From: Aurelia coerulea
Lineage: Eukaryota > Cnidaria > Scyphozoa > Semaeostomeae > Ulmaridae
Reading direction: 5' to 3'
Assembly (NCBI GenBank): GCA_039566865.1
Contig: CM076949.1
Span: forward strand, 24,404,501-24,468,500
Length of the DNA stretch: 64,000 nt
Each line of letters opens with the position of its first letter. Positions within the stretch are counted from its first letter, which is position 1. A model generated the notes under the pieces. The model worked only from the letters and a program-made list of their open reading frames with translations, did no database searches and was not told where the DNA came from. Below are positions 11,856 through 24,200 of the stretch, piece after piece. Position numbers and translations under genes: made by a program.

Positions 11856-12571
11856 TACAATAGGACCCGCTACTTTTTGTTGACATCCAAGTACAAAGCG
11901 ATCAGCGATTGCAGACAAAGGGAATTCAATACCTGGTTGGTCAAGACCTAAACAGAAACAATGCACGCCGTAAGAATTGCTCTGAAACTCAGGTAGCTAG
12001 CTGGCTTGTTGTGCATTCTAGAAATAGTTTTTAAGAGCAAATATCAGCATATATCGAAAGAAGAAGTCATTGTACGAACAATTACTGAAGAAAATGAAAA
12101 TCGAAACGTTTAAAAAGTCGTAGTGCATTTCTGAATTATCTTTAAAATATTTTATATGCTTAGGTGAATTAGCTCTTGAATTATCGAAAGAAGAAGGATA
12201 TATCTTCACATCTACCTCGGGCATTCTATATTTGTTTGGTTCAGAAGCTGAGCAGTAAGTGTTTTAATTACACCCAAAAAATAGGAGAATTGAATCGTCC
12301 GTCAATCCGCTTTTGAACGAAACAAATAAAATGCCCGAGGCAGAAGTTTAGATATATCCTTCTTCTTTGGATTTATGCTCATGTTTGTTCTTTAAAACTA
12401 TTTCTGGAATGCACAACGAGCGAGCTAGCTACGTGGGTTTCAGAGCAACCTTTGTGGCTTGCTTTCTTTTTATTTACAAGTCGACCGATCAGGCATTTAA
12501 TTCTCTTTGTCTGCAGTCGCAAATCGCTTTGTACTTAAGTGTCAATCAAAAGTAGCGGATCCTATTGTGAC
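11856..12571. mobile_element. Foldback element, family B, copy 2
   Basis: Left ACAATAGGACCCGCTACTTT and right AAAGTAGCGGATCCTATTGT are inverted. Both arms carry the GCGATTGCAGACAAAG motif. The interior holds two inverted copies of the GAAGAAGGATATATC segment. Non-coding. Confidence 0.75.
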
Positions 12572-13280
12572 ATTATCTGTCCTTGTTCCCATGCATTTGT
12601 ATACAAAATTCATCCTTGTTAATTGCACAACAATACCTATTGTCAAAAGAAGCCAATCATTGGGAAGAATGGTCTGGGAAAAGACTTGTACGACTACGTC
12701 CATCTCAAATTAGATGCAATGTGAGATTTGCGGTGACGCAAAAGTATTCATCCACACTATTCAGTTGTCTCTATTCGCGGTAATTTTAACGTGACATCTG
12801 ACTGGAGACAGACATTAATTTCTAATTTCTGTACTGGTCGAAATGGTCGTGGAAAACAAAATTGTTTGCAAAGACTATAGAGTTTGAATGAATCGACTTG
12901 ATTCGAAGCTTCAGTATTAACATAAGCTGCAACTGGCCTAAATATAAACAAATGAAACAAATGTTGAATGAGAGAAATATAACCCGTACCGGCTGATACA
13001 ACTAGGAAATGGCCATTTTAGAAAAATATGCTCAATTTGAAGTAACAAGCAATCAAAGTGCAATTTAATTATTCTTTATTATTGAGACTTTATTTGCTAA
13101 GGCTTCAATAAAAAAGTAAGATGTTGACCGCAGGAGGATGGTTCTTGATGCACTAATTGCACGGGATTTGGTCAGCTGGGAACACTCCTACGAATATTCT
13201 CGATTCAAAATATATTTTTACAGCATAGATGATATTGACAGAAGAAAATTTGTATGACTTTTCTTGACACAACATGAGAG
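12572..13280. other. Intergenic stretch upstream of the second secreted-protein gene
   Basis: Near 12700 there is half of a small MITE (CATCTCAAATTAGATG) related to the one at 38880. No gene is seen. Confidence 0.4.
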
Positions 13281-13282
13281 GG

Positions 13283-13289
13283 TATAAAA
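13283..13289 (+). promoter_or_regulatory. TATA box of the second secreted-protein gene
   Basis: TATAAAA in the context GGGTATAAAAGGGTG, 95 bases before the ATG at 13378. The strong core context and the equivalent box in the paralogue support it. Confidence 0.65.
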
Positions 13290-13377
13290 GGGTGAGAGCA
13301 GCAACATTTTCTTGTTTCAAGGCCAGGTAGACTGCTAGTAGTTCCGTGTCAACAGAAACAAAGTTGTTGGACTCAAA

Positions 13378-14770
13378 ATGAAGCAAATTTTGTGCATAGC
13401 GTTGGTGCTCGCTCTTGTGGCATATTGCAGAGCTGATGGGGAAGGTGAAGGAGAGGGGGGTAAGTTCTTTTAAATAATGGGGGCACAGGGGTTAACGGGT
13501 GTATTTCTTTAGTCATTCATAAATTGGGTTCTCAATGCAAAATGTGTCAGATAAGGTCAAGAATAGCAAGATCCATAATTTCTACAAATCTGAAATCGCC
13601 TTGAATAACGGACTCATCGTAATAAACGCACAAAGGCAGCATCAGGCATTGTAATCTGTGGAACGAAACTGTTAACTTCTATAAAAACTACAACAAAATT
13701 AAACTGTCACTAAGGAGAAAACTGTTAACTCCTGCAAGGGTAACAAGGAATTAACATCAAACCCTGAAAGGAGAAAAATAAGTTAATATAAAGAGAGCAG
13801 CAAAGAGAAACGTTGAATAACCAAATTTTTTTAATTTCCAATGTTTAGACATTACTCAAGTACCTTCTGAGTAGTATGATTTAGGAAGCAAGTGAAAATA
13901 ACTTTATAAATAACAAGTTATAAATTATACATTACAAGTGGAAATAAACATTATCAAACGTTAATAAATTCATGCTTTATGCATCGTTTCTCCTACAAAA
14001 TCTTCTAAAAGTAGACCTATAAATCACAAAAAAACTGACAAGATAAAAGTTAGCAAATTTCCGACAAATAGTCTCCTGGTGGGCGCTCTGAAAACTCTAA
14101 AAACCGCAATGTCACCTTCACTTCACCTTCACCTTCACTTCTTCTAGAAATGGAGGTTGGCCTCGAATACGTTGGATGCTTCAAAGACGACTACAATGAT
14201 CGAGCCTTGCCGCACATGTTTGCCAACAACAGAGCAAAGATCAACTGGAAAGATCTCAGCGAGACTGTGAGGCAATGCGCAGATGCTGCTGATCAAAATA
14301 GTGAGTGGCAGCTTTTTATTGAAACAGTGATTTTGCAGTTTTGTGAGAGGCAATGCAATATCACACTGACTTTTCATCTCCTGTTCAAAATGAAAAAGTT
14401 ATTCTGAAGATAAATCTTTTTATTTCACAGAGGAACAAACCAAACATTCATTAAGATTTCTACGTGGATTTTTACGGTTGCCTTTTGGTTGCTTGGGTGA
14501 AGCGATCAACCAAACTGGAGATAGCAATTGAAACATGCCTGAACAATGGTGTTTGCAGATTGGTTTACAACTTGGTATTTTTTCATCAACTTTGACTGTA
14601 TTTTTATTATTTTAGAGTACAGAACGTTTGCTATACAATTCTACGGAGAATGCTGGTCAGGCCCAAGCGCAAACATAACATACAACAAACATGGACCTTC
14701 AACACATTGTTGGGAAGGAGTTGGAAGGGGCCTTACGAATGCTGTGTACAGGTTCTACCTGAGACAGTGA
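13378..14770 (+). CDS. Small secreted cysteine-rich protein, copy 2 (3 exons)
   Basis: Exons 13378-13459, 14148-14300 and 14616-14770 join in phase into 130 codons including the stop (129 residues). Residues 1 to about 19 are a signal peptide (MKQILCIALVLALVAYCRA), followed by a short DGEGEGEG acidic linker. The core matches copy 1: YVGCFKDD, RALP, INW, QCADAAD, then FAIQFYGECWSG, TYNKHGPS and HCWEGVG. The separate linker exon of copy 1 is absent here. The second and third exons have the same boundaries and phases as exons 3 and 4 of copy 1, so the genes are tandem duplicates. The function is not known to me. The acceptor of exon 2 lies one base after the CACCTT-rich tail of a SINE. Confidence 0.85.
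14067..14146 (+). mobile_element. SINE tail forming the splice-acceptor tract
   Basis: GCGCTCTGAAAACTCTAAAAACCGC followed by CACCTTCACTTCACC repeats matches the 3' end of the SINE at 8045-8240. The pyrimidine-rich tail runs directly into the CTTCTAG acceptor of the exon starting at 14148. Confidence 0.6.
14425..14545. repeat. Partial copy of the TTAA-flanked MITE
   Basis: AGGAACAAACCAAACATTCAT and GTGGATTTTTACGGT match the interior of the element at 61520-61834. The ends are missing. It lies in intron 2 of secreted-protein copy 2. Confidence 0.5.
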
Positions 14771-14991
14771 GTATAAATGTGATATTTGATTTTGTTTAAG
14801 AATTGAGAATATTTCGGTTGAGTAACAAAAATGAAACGTTTGCAAGCCTAAAATTTGCCATCAAGATACCTTCAAACTAATTCTGATCGTGTAGTTAACT
14901 TCTAAACTTGGATAATAAGATTTAGTTTGTTAAAATCGGTCATATTGTTGTTGTGAAGTTACGAGAGATTTTATAACAGTAACTGAATTTT

Positions 14992-15042
14992 CATTATTAT
15001 TATCATTATTAATATTATTTATTATTATTCTTATTATTATTA
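14992..15042. repeat. ATT microsatellite
   Basis: Imperfect TTATTATTA run. Confidence 0.8.
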
Positions 15043-15084
15043 AAACAAAACCACCATCAAAAATAACAGAAAAAAGTATATGAA

Positions 15085-15150
15085 AAACAAAACTGTTAAA
15101 AGCAAAACGTTTCGATTATAAAATCTTCATCAGTTGTTTACAACCACAGG
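15085..15150 (-). ncRNA. Hammerhead ribozyme-like motif 1
   Basis: On the minus strand the core CTGATGA (15127-15133) is followed by a stem II hairpin GATT-TTAT-AATC and then GAAA (15110-15113). AAACAA before the core can pair with TTGTTT after the stem III region, as stem I would require. This order (stem I, CUGANGA, stem II, GAAA, stem III) is the hammerhead layout known from Penelope-like elements and retrozymes. Stem III is not clearly resolved, so activity is uncertain. Confidence 0.6.
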
Positions 15151-15446
15151 ACAGCCAAGTATTTATAGGACAAAATAACATTAACATAAAATCGTGATAA
15201 AATCCCCCCGAGGCCCCCCTTAAAAACAATGCCAAACAACACACCTAGACTATTTCAAGTTTTCTTAGCCAGCCAAAACTTCCAATTCAAATAAAAGTTC
15301 ATAGTAAATTCCCTAATCCTTTAGTTCCCGACATCGGAATGGAAGCTCTGCGTATATAAAGTCTCAAGCAAACGAAGAAGCACGCCTCCCAACGACCCTC
15401 CTGGGATTTGCTTAAATTGCTAAATCCCTAGATGGCAAGACAGGGA

Positions 15447-15448
<2 letters not shown>

Positions 15449-15481
<33 letters not shown>
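15449..15481. repeat. TTA microsatellite
   Basis: Perfect ATT/TTA repeat of about 11 units. Confidence 0.9.
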
Positions 15482-15482
<1 letters not shown>

Positions 15483-15955
15483 TCTTTCTTTAAAGTAGGC
15501 TTAAAATACACGAGATAGCAAAATTACTGCTAATTTAGGCCTACTATTTAGCAAACATATAAAATGAAATAAATGGGGGAAAAAGTCCTATTTACACAAC
15601 CGTTAAAAACATTAGCATTGAACATAATAACATAATTATGAATATCATGTTAGATACCCAACCTGCGGAATGTATGTTTTGCATAGCCTACAGTTGCAGT
15701 TCTCGCCCTTCCAACATCTAATCAGGTTTTTAAAGATAGGAAGTGTGCTTGCTTGTTTCACTGCATTTGGCAAAGTGGACCAAAGTCTGTTTCCAAGGAA
15801 GGATATAGTCTCAATTCCAAAGCTCGTCGTACGCACTTTTGGAAGCTGTGAGTCGTTACCATGTCTTAGATTGTAGCCAATATTCCGCTCACTGTCTACC
15901 TAAGAACTACCTAATCATTATCTTTCTTTGTTGTAACATTTATTGTAATATATAC

Positions 15956-16700
15956 TGGGTGAGTTGAAAAAAAAGAATCCTCGTTTGAGAGGTAGGCTAC
16001 TGCTCCCTGAATATACAGGGTGTCCCAAAAAAATTGTGCCCCGTTTGTCTGAAGATTGTGACAGAACGGCAAAAGATTCTCACAAAACTTTTGTATGATG
16101 CTGCTCTTCAGATATTCAATTAAAGTTTCCAATCATCCCCGTAAAAATCCGTTGAGAAATGATGGAGCTATGACCTTCAGGAGACCAAATTTGCCCGATC
16201 ACTGAAACCAGCAGTCGGCCATTTTGTCTTACTATTTTGCAGCGATAAATAGCTTTATGGAATGAAAATGAAACAGCAGCCTCCAATGTCATAGCTCTCA
16301 TGAAAATTCCGATAATCCTCGGAAAGTTCCACTATTTCTGACCTCACAGAAATTATTTCTTACCTCACGTGAAGATACTTATCACTGCAAAATAGTAAGG
16401 CAAAATTGCCTACTACTGGTTTCAGTCGTCAGGCAACTTTGGTCCTCTGAAAATCGTAGCTCCATAATTTTTCAACGGATTTTTACGGGGATGGTTGCAA
16501 ACTTTAATTGAATATCTGAAGAGCAGCATCATGCAAAAGTTTGGCAAGAATCTTTTGCCGTGTTGTCGCGATATTTAGGCAAACGTGGCACAATTTTTTT
16601 GGGACACCCTGAATAAGCAATGATATTTTGTAATATCTGATTCAATAGCTAACGTGTTCAATTATTTTTAGATTTCTTCTGGCTGAAATCGGTCACTCTA
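15956..16700. mobile_element. Mariner-like MITE half, interrupted
   Basis: The left end ACTGGGTGAGTTGAAAAAAA and the inner CACTGCTCCCTGAATA-type segment match the elements at 56729-57381 and about 37579-38629. The sequence is interrupted at 16016 by another MITE and resumes at 16612 with AATAAGCAATGATATT. The right half is not found. Confidence 0.6.
16016..16611. mobile_element. Mariner-like MITE (CAGGGTGTCCC ends), nested
   Basis: CAGGGTGTCCCAAAAAAATT is mirrored by AATTTTTTTGGGACACCCTG. The long inner arms are inverted too (AGATATTCAATTAAAGTTT near both ends). Non-coding. It is nested in the ACTGGGTGAG-ended element described at 15956. Confidence 0.8.
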
Positions 16701-16884
16701 TTCAGATTTTACAAGACATTTTCTAAACGAAATCCCTTCGAGAAACATTAACAAATGCGCTAAAATCACGAGCAAGCTTTTCGCTAATATGTTCACCTGA
16801 ATGAATGAATAAATTTGAAGGCAGAAACACCGCAATACGACGAAAAAACGACAGCAAATGAGTGTGAATTTAGCGAATATATAT

Positions 16885-16930
16885 ATCATCAATATTTCGT
16901 CCTGCCATGCAGGACTTCTTCAGGGCTGTT
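16885..16930 (-). ncRNA. Hammerhead ribozyme-like motif 2
   Basis: On the minus strand CTGAAGA (16917-16923, allowed because core position 7 is variable) is followed by a 7-bp stem II, GTCCTGC/GCAGGAC, and GAAA (16895-16898). An ATAT...ATAT segment next to it could form stem III. Stem I partners are not evident. The perfect stem II makes this the clearest core of the three. Confidence 0.55.
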
Positions 16931-17052
16931 ATGTGTTATCTTAAAGAAGGTTATGTACCAAAATCATTTAAAAACCGAATTACAAATAAAATTTTAGTAC
17001 CAATGCACTTAAATATTATGTAATCGCTAAAGGGCTCAAAACAATGAAACTA

Positions 17053-17670
17053 CCAGGTGAACCAGAAAAAAGTTCCAACTTTTGAAAATTCATAGCATCA
17101 AGAGTACTTGATGGATTGGAATGAAGCAATATTTGCTTGACAGCCAAAAGATCAAAGTATTTTTGTGATTTTTCTCTCCTTGTTACAAGCATTGGAAAAA
17201 ATGGTAAATTCAAATTCAGAAAACTTGGTGGTTGCAAAATGACTGAAAAAGGCCTAAAATACTTGATCAATTCATGAAGGATTCCTCGTTTGGAACAACA
17301 GAGAAAATACAATTCCTCATGGGTGAGAGATATTGTCTGCACATTTATTGCAATAGGATTGAAAATCTTTAGTATTTGTTTGAGAATCTATGTCTTATAA
17401 CTCTTGAGAGAGGTGAAACGCCCGTGCGTATTGTTCTGTGTGAGGGGAGTCTTAACGATTTGATCAAGTGTTTTAGGCCATTTTTTGCAACCATGACATT
17501 TTTGTAAAGTTGAATTTACCTATATTTGCAGTGCTCGTAAGAAGAGGAGAAAAATCATAAAAATACTTCTATCTTTTGACTTTTAACTAGAGTTTGAATT
17601 ATTCAAATCCATGAAGTACTTGTGGTGCAACGAATTTTCGAAAGTGGGAACCTTTTTCTGGCTCACCCGG
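17053..17670. mobile_element. Mariner-like MITE (CCAGGTGAACCAGAAA ends)
   Basis: Left CCAGGTGAACCAGAAAAAAG and right CTTTTTCTGGCTCACCCGG are inverted, flanked by TA on both sides (17051-17052, 17671-17672). No transposase. Confidence 0.75.
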
Positions 17671-17814
17671 TATATTTGATGTAATTAAAATTTAACTGAT
17701 TACTACTTCATAGTTAAGATATGTTCAAAAATCGTTTTTCAGATGAAATTATTACTTACAATGAAATTATGTAAACTAAACCACCATCTGGCATAAACAG
17801 AAAATGAAATATAA

Positions 17815-17880
17815 AAACACAACTGTTTATATAAAGACGTTTCGATATCAAAATCTTCTTCAGTTCCGATTAGATTATAA
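17815..17880 (-). ncRNA. Hammerhead ribozyme-like motif 3
   Basis: The minus strand reads CTGAAGA (17857-17863), a short GAT...ATC stem II, then GAAACGTC (GAAA at 17840-17843). The flanking text (AAACCACCATC... and ACAACTGTT...) is shared with motif 1 at 15085, so both come from one repeat family. Confidence 0.5.
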
Positions 17881-18257
17881 ACATTAATACTTCACATGCT
17901 GATGTGCAATCTTTTCTTTTAGAAAATCATCCAAGTAAATTGCGCAAGATGGAACTATATGCTGATGCACTTCGAGTTGCCGTTTTGAAACTTTGCGAAT
18001 AAAATTTCTAAATTTGCTAATATGTGAAAAGTTGTGGATGTTGCATGAAAATAATCGTGATTTTGAAAACTCTTTACTGTTAATTGGTATTTCTCTGCTT
18101 ACTTCACTGCAACGAGGACACGATTTAGATCTGGCAAATCTGCAGAATTCTGGGAATATGTTGGAGTACAGGGTGCGCCATCATTCGGGGTATATATACA
18201 TACAATCTCAAGGAATAATATATTCTCTCATGATTAAAAAATCGTAAATTTACAAAT

Positions 18258-21200
18258 TCACAAACCTTCACTGGATGCTGTGAGCCCAACCTGATAATGC
18301 AATTTTTTATTTTTCGTCCAGCTATAAGAATTGTCGAACTTGACAACATAAATACCATTTTTGTTGCAAGTATAACAGCCGTCTTCTGGCATCAAATGAC
18401 TCTGTCTCTTATCCAATGCTATCACCTCTTTCATCTTATCTTTTACGGCATCTTTGTGGTAAATCCCAAATGCGATATCATATCCCTCTGTTTTGAAATA
18501 CCAATGCAAGATGCTTCCAGGTTCGTTGACTTTGTATTCGAGTTCCAGTTGGTCGCCATGTTTGACAAAGGCATAGTCTAGGCCATCGCTTTCCGTGCTG
18601 TCCATATTGGCGTAATATGATTTTGGCACATCGCCACCATAGCAAATCTGAAGTGAGATAACTCGTTGTTAAAACAAGGACAGATTTTGTAAAACACCAG
18701 CATCAGCTGTTTTTGATTGACACCGTAAATCAAAGCGATTAGCGATTACAGACAAAGGGAATTCTCTCCACTAGCAGGGGGCATTACAGCTTTGCAGGGT
18801 GTATAGCTCCCTGTCAACTAGTAAATCAAAGCAAAAAAGCCGTAAAAGTTTCCCCGAAACCAGTAGGGCAAACTATCGTCTTGTGCACGCGAACAGGGGT
18901 TTTTAAGAGAAGTTATGAGTTTATAACGAAAGAAGAATGATAAATCTAAAGATCTGCCTGACAGATCTTATTCGTTTGATTCAGGAGCTGTGTGGTAATT
19001 GTGTCATTTAAGCTCTCCTCTAAGACCCCGTTTACACGAGAGAAAACTGGATCGATCCAGAACGGGATCGATCCAGTTCGGGATCGATCCCAAAATTTTG
19101 CAGTTGTTTACACGGGATCGATCCCAAATTTTGTTGCGTTTACACGGGATCGATCCAGGCAGCTTGTCACTAATTCCCAGACTCCTTACAAAGATTTGCG
19201 CATGCGTAAATACTTCGCGCCATTTGCTGTCAAGGGTGAACAAAAGGTGTCATTATGAAAACGCCTCGATTTCCATTTTCGTCTTGCCTCGTTTTGCATC
19301 CGTGCCAGTTTGGGACCGATCCAGCCGTTTACACGAGGCTCTGACGGGATCGATCCCAAACTGGATCGCTCTGGCAATCGATCCCAAACTAGCACGGATA
19401 GCGGATCGATCCCGTGTAAACGCAAGGCCGATCCGTACCAGTCTGGGATCGATCCCATTCTGGATCGATCCAGTTTTCTCTCGTGTAAACTCTAAATGTT
19501 CGAGAATTACAATGCCTTCTGCTCGGTTTCTGAATCAAATGAATAAAATTCGCACGGCAAATCTTCAGATTTATCCTTCTTGTTTTGTTATAAACTCGTG
19601 ACTTCATTTTAAAAGTACCTTTCGTGTTCACAAGGCGACAGTTTGCCATACTGGTTTCGGGGCAACTTTTGCAGCTTTGTTTGCTTTGAATTACTGGTTG
19701 AAATCGCTAATCACTTTGAACTGCGATGTCAATCCAAACTCAAACGCAGCTGATGCTATTGTGCCACAAAACCTGTCCTTGTTGATGGCAGTGAATGAGA
19801 TGCAACAGAAACGAAGCATCTACCTGCCATCAAAGACAGAAACTCATTAAAAACTTTCGCCATTTAACTGAGCCACAAACCAAGTTTTCTGCAGGCAAGT
19901 AAGGAAATCGTCCATAAATTTCTTCATTGCTCGTACTTTACTCCCAGGGGGGGGACTTGGTAGTTCAAGGTGACGTACCCGTTGCAAAATGTTGTAAAAC
20001 CCTAAACCCTTAGCGGTAGTAGATTTTAGCCTAAGCGGTAGTAGCTTTTAGCCTAAGCGGTAGTACCTTGTAGCCTAAGCGGTAGTAACTTTTTCCGTAA
20101 GCAGCAATAACAATAGGTCAATTGTTCCAGAAACAATAGTGCTATTGTATAGCAGATATGAGCAAAAAAAGACTTCATTTACGTAGATTTACTTTGGAAT
20201 AACACAGTATAAATACACTCATCAATGAAACTACCCCCATTTCAGACAATTGATGTTTTTGCCTGGTGTCCTTTACTTCAATAAAATTAATAACGCAACA
20301 GGGCTTGTAACTAACTCTAACAAGCTGAAGGGAGGGCAAGATTTCAAATTTTAACATTCTAGGACAGACTGAGCTAGAAATTTATCCAGATTCTGTCGAC
20401 TAGCTGGAGTTAAAGGTGTGCCCCCGGGCTCAAACAAAGATCTTAAAAATTGTTCAAACATAAATAGATTCCATTAAAACGCACACCATTCTCGTAGATG
20501 AAATGATGAATGGTGATTTCTGTGATTATTAGTAACAAAACCAAAAGTAGGCAAGTTTAATACTGTAGAAGTAAAGGTGGGATTTGGAGAACTTTCTCCA
20601 ACTCTGTGGGCATATGGCAGTGTGGTCAATCGTCGATCATTGATAAAAATTAATTGCAATAACCTGAGGTGCTGCTGAAGATAGTGAATAACTGAATAAC
20701 TAGTTGATTTCTGTTGTTACAGAGTCTTACTAACAAAAATTCAATTCATCAAACTTTGTTAAAACTCCGCGAGCTAATCATATCGATTTTCACAACCCTA
20801 ACCGATAGTAAAGTTGAAAATTTTCCTACCCTAAAGGGTAGTCAATTGCAAAATTCAGGACCCTAAATTTTGCAACGGGTACGTCACCTTGAACTACCAA
20901 GTCCCCCCCCTGGGACTTTACCACGTGACTAGGCCCATTGCCACTGTACGTAAAAAAAGAGCGGGAAAATAGTTGAAATTTTGATCACGTGACTCATCAT
21001 TGCGCCTTCATGATTCAATTATGCAAAAGTTCTCAAAGGAAACTTACGTGTTTCCTGCACATCGGATCGCAATCCTCATCATGTGCTGCTCCTCCGTAAT
21101 AGACTGGTAGCTGATCTGCATTTATGTAATTTAGTAATTCACTCTTCCAGTTACCTTGAATGAAAATCAAAATATTTTAGAACGTAATCCAAGAAACTGT

Positions 21201-24200
21201 CAAAAGACAGGGCTAAAAATTAACGGAGGGGTTGCATGTTTGGATCTTAGAATATCAAAATCAAGCAGAATAAATGAATTGAGGGAACGAGACAAGTCAA
21301 AAGCACTCAACTGACTTCGCTCTTATGGCACTCAGATTCGTTAATTATCACGAAGAAGACGATGAATAAATGAGGATAATTTAACATACTTTAAAATAAA
21401 GTAATAATTTTTAAAAATAATGCGTTTGTTCTGTTCATGATGATATATGGTCGAAAGTGTAGAGACAATAAAGAGTACACTCATTTTTTTAATAAGAAAC
21501 CGCTTATAAGAAAGGGTAGGCTCAATTTTTCGAAAGCTAAGAAACAACCCTACCTGAATTGAAAAAAGCTAAGAAACCTCTGCAATTTTCAGTTTTAATT
21601 TTCCTATCACACTCAAAAATATTTTGACATTGTGCAGTTAAAGCAACTGTTTGGACATTATTTTGAGTGCGAATCATGTTATTTACTCGTTTTGAGATTT
21701 TACTAAGTAATTTGGGAGCCCTTTAGACAAGACAAAACCAACTCTAAACTTTCGGCAATAAAAATATAAGAAACACGTAAGAAACTTGTGGTAGCAAAAT
21801 GGCCCAAAAATTTAAGAAACTGCCTACCAGCCCCGGACCTTAGTTTCTTATAGAAAAAATGAGTGTATCCACACGACATCAAAGAGGTTACAATTATCAA
21901 AAGATTTGATGATATTAGTAGAAACTTTCACTTACTTCCAAGGACTCTGATTTTTCTCTTCGTCTCCTCTCGGAGAAATGGCTTCACCAACGCAAATATC
22001 ACTGGGAATACTCGTGGAGCTGTAAAATAATGATGAGAGAATTTACAAGAAGCAAGAGAAACCTTAACTTTCTTCCATTCTCATAATTAGACGTTCTTTG
22101 GAGGGTAACACTGAACTACAATCAACATCCTTCATGTAATACCGGGTGTCCCAAAAAAATGTATACGGATTTGGTTTACTCCAGCAAAGTGTATTTATCT
22201 TTAATCAATGTCTAATCACTCTCAAAATGTTACTCGATAGTTAACTTGAACACAGATACTTCGTTTGTAGGTATTGGTGCTTTGAGAGCAGACATGTTGA
22301 TGTTAATCTTGAAAGCTCAAATTTACCTCTTCCTGCAAACCAGAGCATAAGCCTTTTGGCCTAAGCGAATTCTTGAGGCACAGCGTATAAATCAATGATA
22401 ACCTTGATAATTGTTGAAAAATATTAGGTCTTGTGTTATTCTGTTTTCCAGAAATCACCATCCAGTCACCCATTGCACAGTCTCTTAACTTTTGATTGGT
22501 TTCAGTTCTTAATTTCGATGCGCTTCAGGAACTTGTTTAGGCCAAAAGCCCAGAGCTCTGGTTTGCAGGTTGACGCAAAATTGAGCTTTCATGATTAATA
22601 TTTCTGCTCTCAAAGCACCAATTCCTACAAACGAGGTATGAATGTTCAAGTTAACTATGGAGGAACATTTTGAGAGTGATTAGCCATTGATTAAATATAA
22701 ATTCACATCGTTAGAGTCAACCAAATCTGTATACTTTGTTTGGGACACCCGGTAGTTGGGCATGTGAGTGAGTGATATGAAAGCGTCAAGCTACTGCCGT
22801 CATAACCTTTACGAGAAGACAAGGCCAGGTAATAGCCATGAACAAGCCTTGCAGTTATGGCCTTGCAAACTTCTTCTAGCATAGAAAGCCTCACTGTAAC
22901 CTTGCAAATGTCTCGAAAAATGCTAATAAGTTTAACCTAGGCTAGCACAAGGTTGATCCTTAGCCGTGTGGAAACCTTGCGTTAGACTGGTTGTAACTTA
23001 ATATCTTACTGATAGCCTTGTAATGTTCTTCAAAAGTTAGGACAAAGTCACAACAAGGTCACAATCCCTGCTGTACAAGGCCAAGTTTAGCCTTGTATTT
23101 TTGTCCAGGAGGGGCACATTTTGTAAAAATAGCACCAGTTGTATTTGATTGACACACAGTACGTTCAAAGCGATTAGCGACCATAAAAAAGAATTTTCTC
23201 AAGCTACCAATCACAACAAAGGAAGCCACAAAAGATGCTCGAATTTTGTATGGCTGACTGTCTCGTTATGCACAAGCCATGAGTGTATTTCAAAGAAGGA
23301 TACAATCTAAACATAAGGCATTGACATTGCAGCCAGAACAGCCAGGTGGACAGGGTCCAAACCCCATCAACACCTCATAAGCGTAATGACAATGGGTAGC
23401 AGACTTGATAAGGTCTTCTCTATTTCACCATAACTTCATTTTCACCATTTAAACATCTGCAAATGTGATTTCATCTATCTCATCCTGGAGCTGAACAGCA
23501 TGCACTGCAATTCTTGTATATTTTGGTTGTAAGTGAATGAGAAAGCAAAGTCGATTTAACTTACCGTTGATAACCAAAGTGTGCTTCATCAGGTCTGGAA
23601 AGTCATCTTCGAACATTGTTGCAATCTAAGAAGGCAAATAAATATATTTTGAAACACTTCTTCAGCAGTATCATTACAATGAAACTGTAATAAAGAAATT
23701 GTCATTTGCCAACAGGGCTGGTTCTTGATGATTCCTAAAGAGAAATTTTGATTAAAATGTTTAAGCTACAGCCAATAATCATTAGTTGTTAAGAGCATTA
23801 TGAAACAACAACAATTTCTTACCGTGTTGAAGATCCGTACACCTGAAAAATGATAAAACATTGTCAGTTAAAGGGCATATGTCATGAAGCTGATTGGTTC
23901 ATGCAATACAATTCTCTCTATTGTTTATTACAAAGCACAGGATCGAGGCTGAGTTTTCATTGCAATGAAAATTCATGAAACAGAAATAAAAAGTCACGAA
24001 ACAATGGAATTCCACTCCAAATTTGTTTGTTGTATTGACCAATTGCTAACGTGACATATGTGCTTTAAAAGTAAATAGAAATGGATGGTTTGATGTCATA
24101 CCATGAACATTTGCATTTCAAGGTTTTGATTGCTCTTTCTTCAAATCTTAGAAACCTACCAAATTTATGGGAATGTAAGTATAGGGGACAAAAATTACAT

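Noticed and set aside
18999..19601. 200-codon open frame on the plus strand
   Set aside because: It runs through the GGATCGATCC palindrome MITE. The frame is open because the repeats lack stops, and frames on both strands show the same DRSR/GSIP wording.
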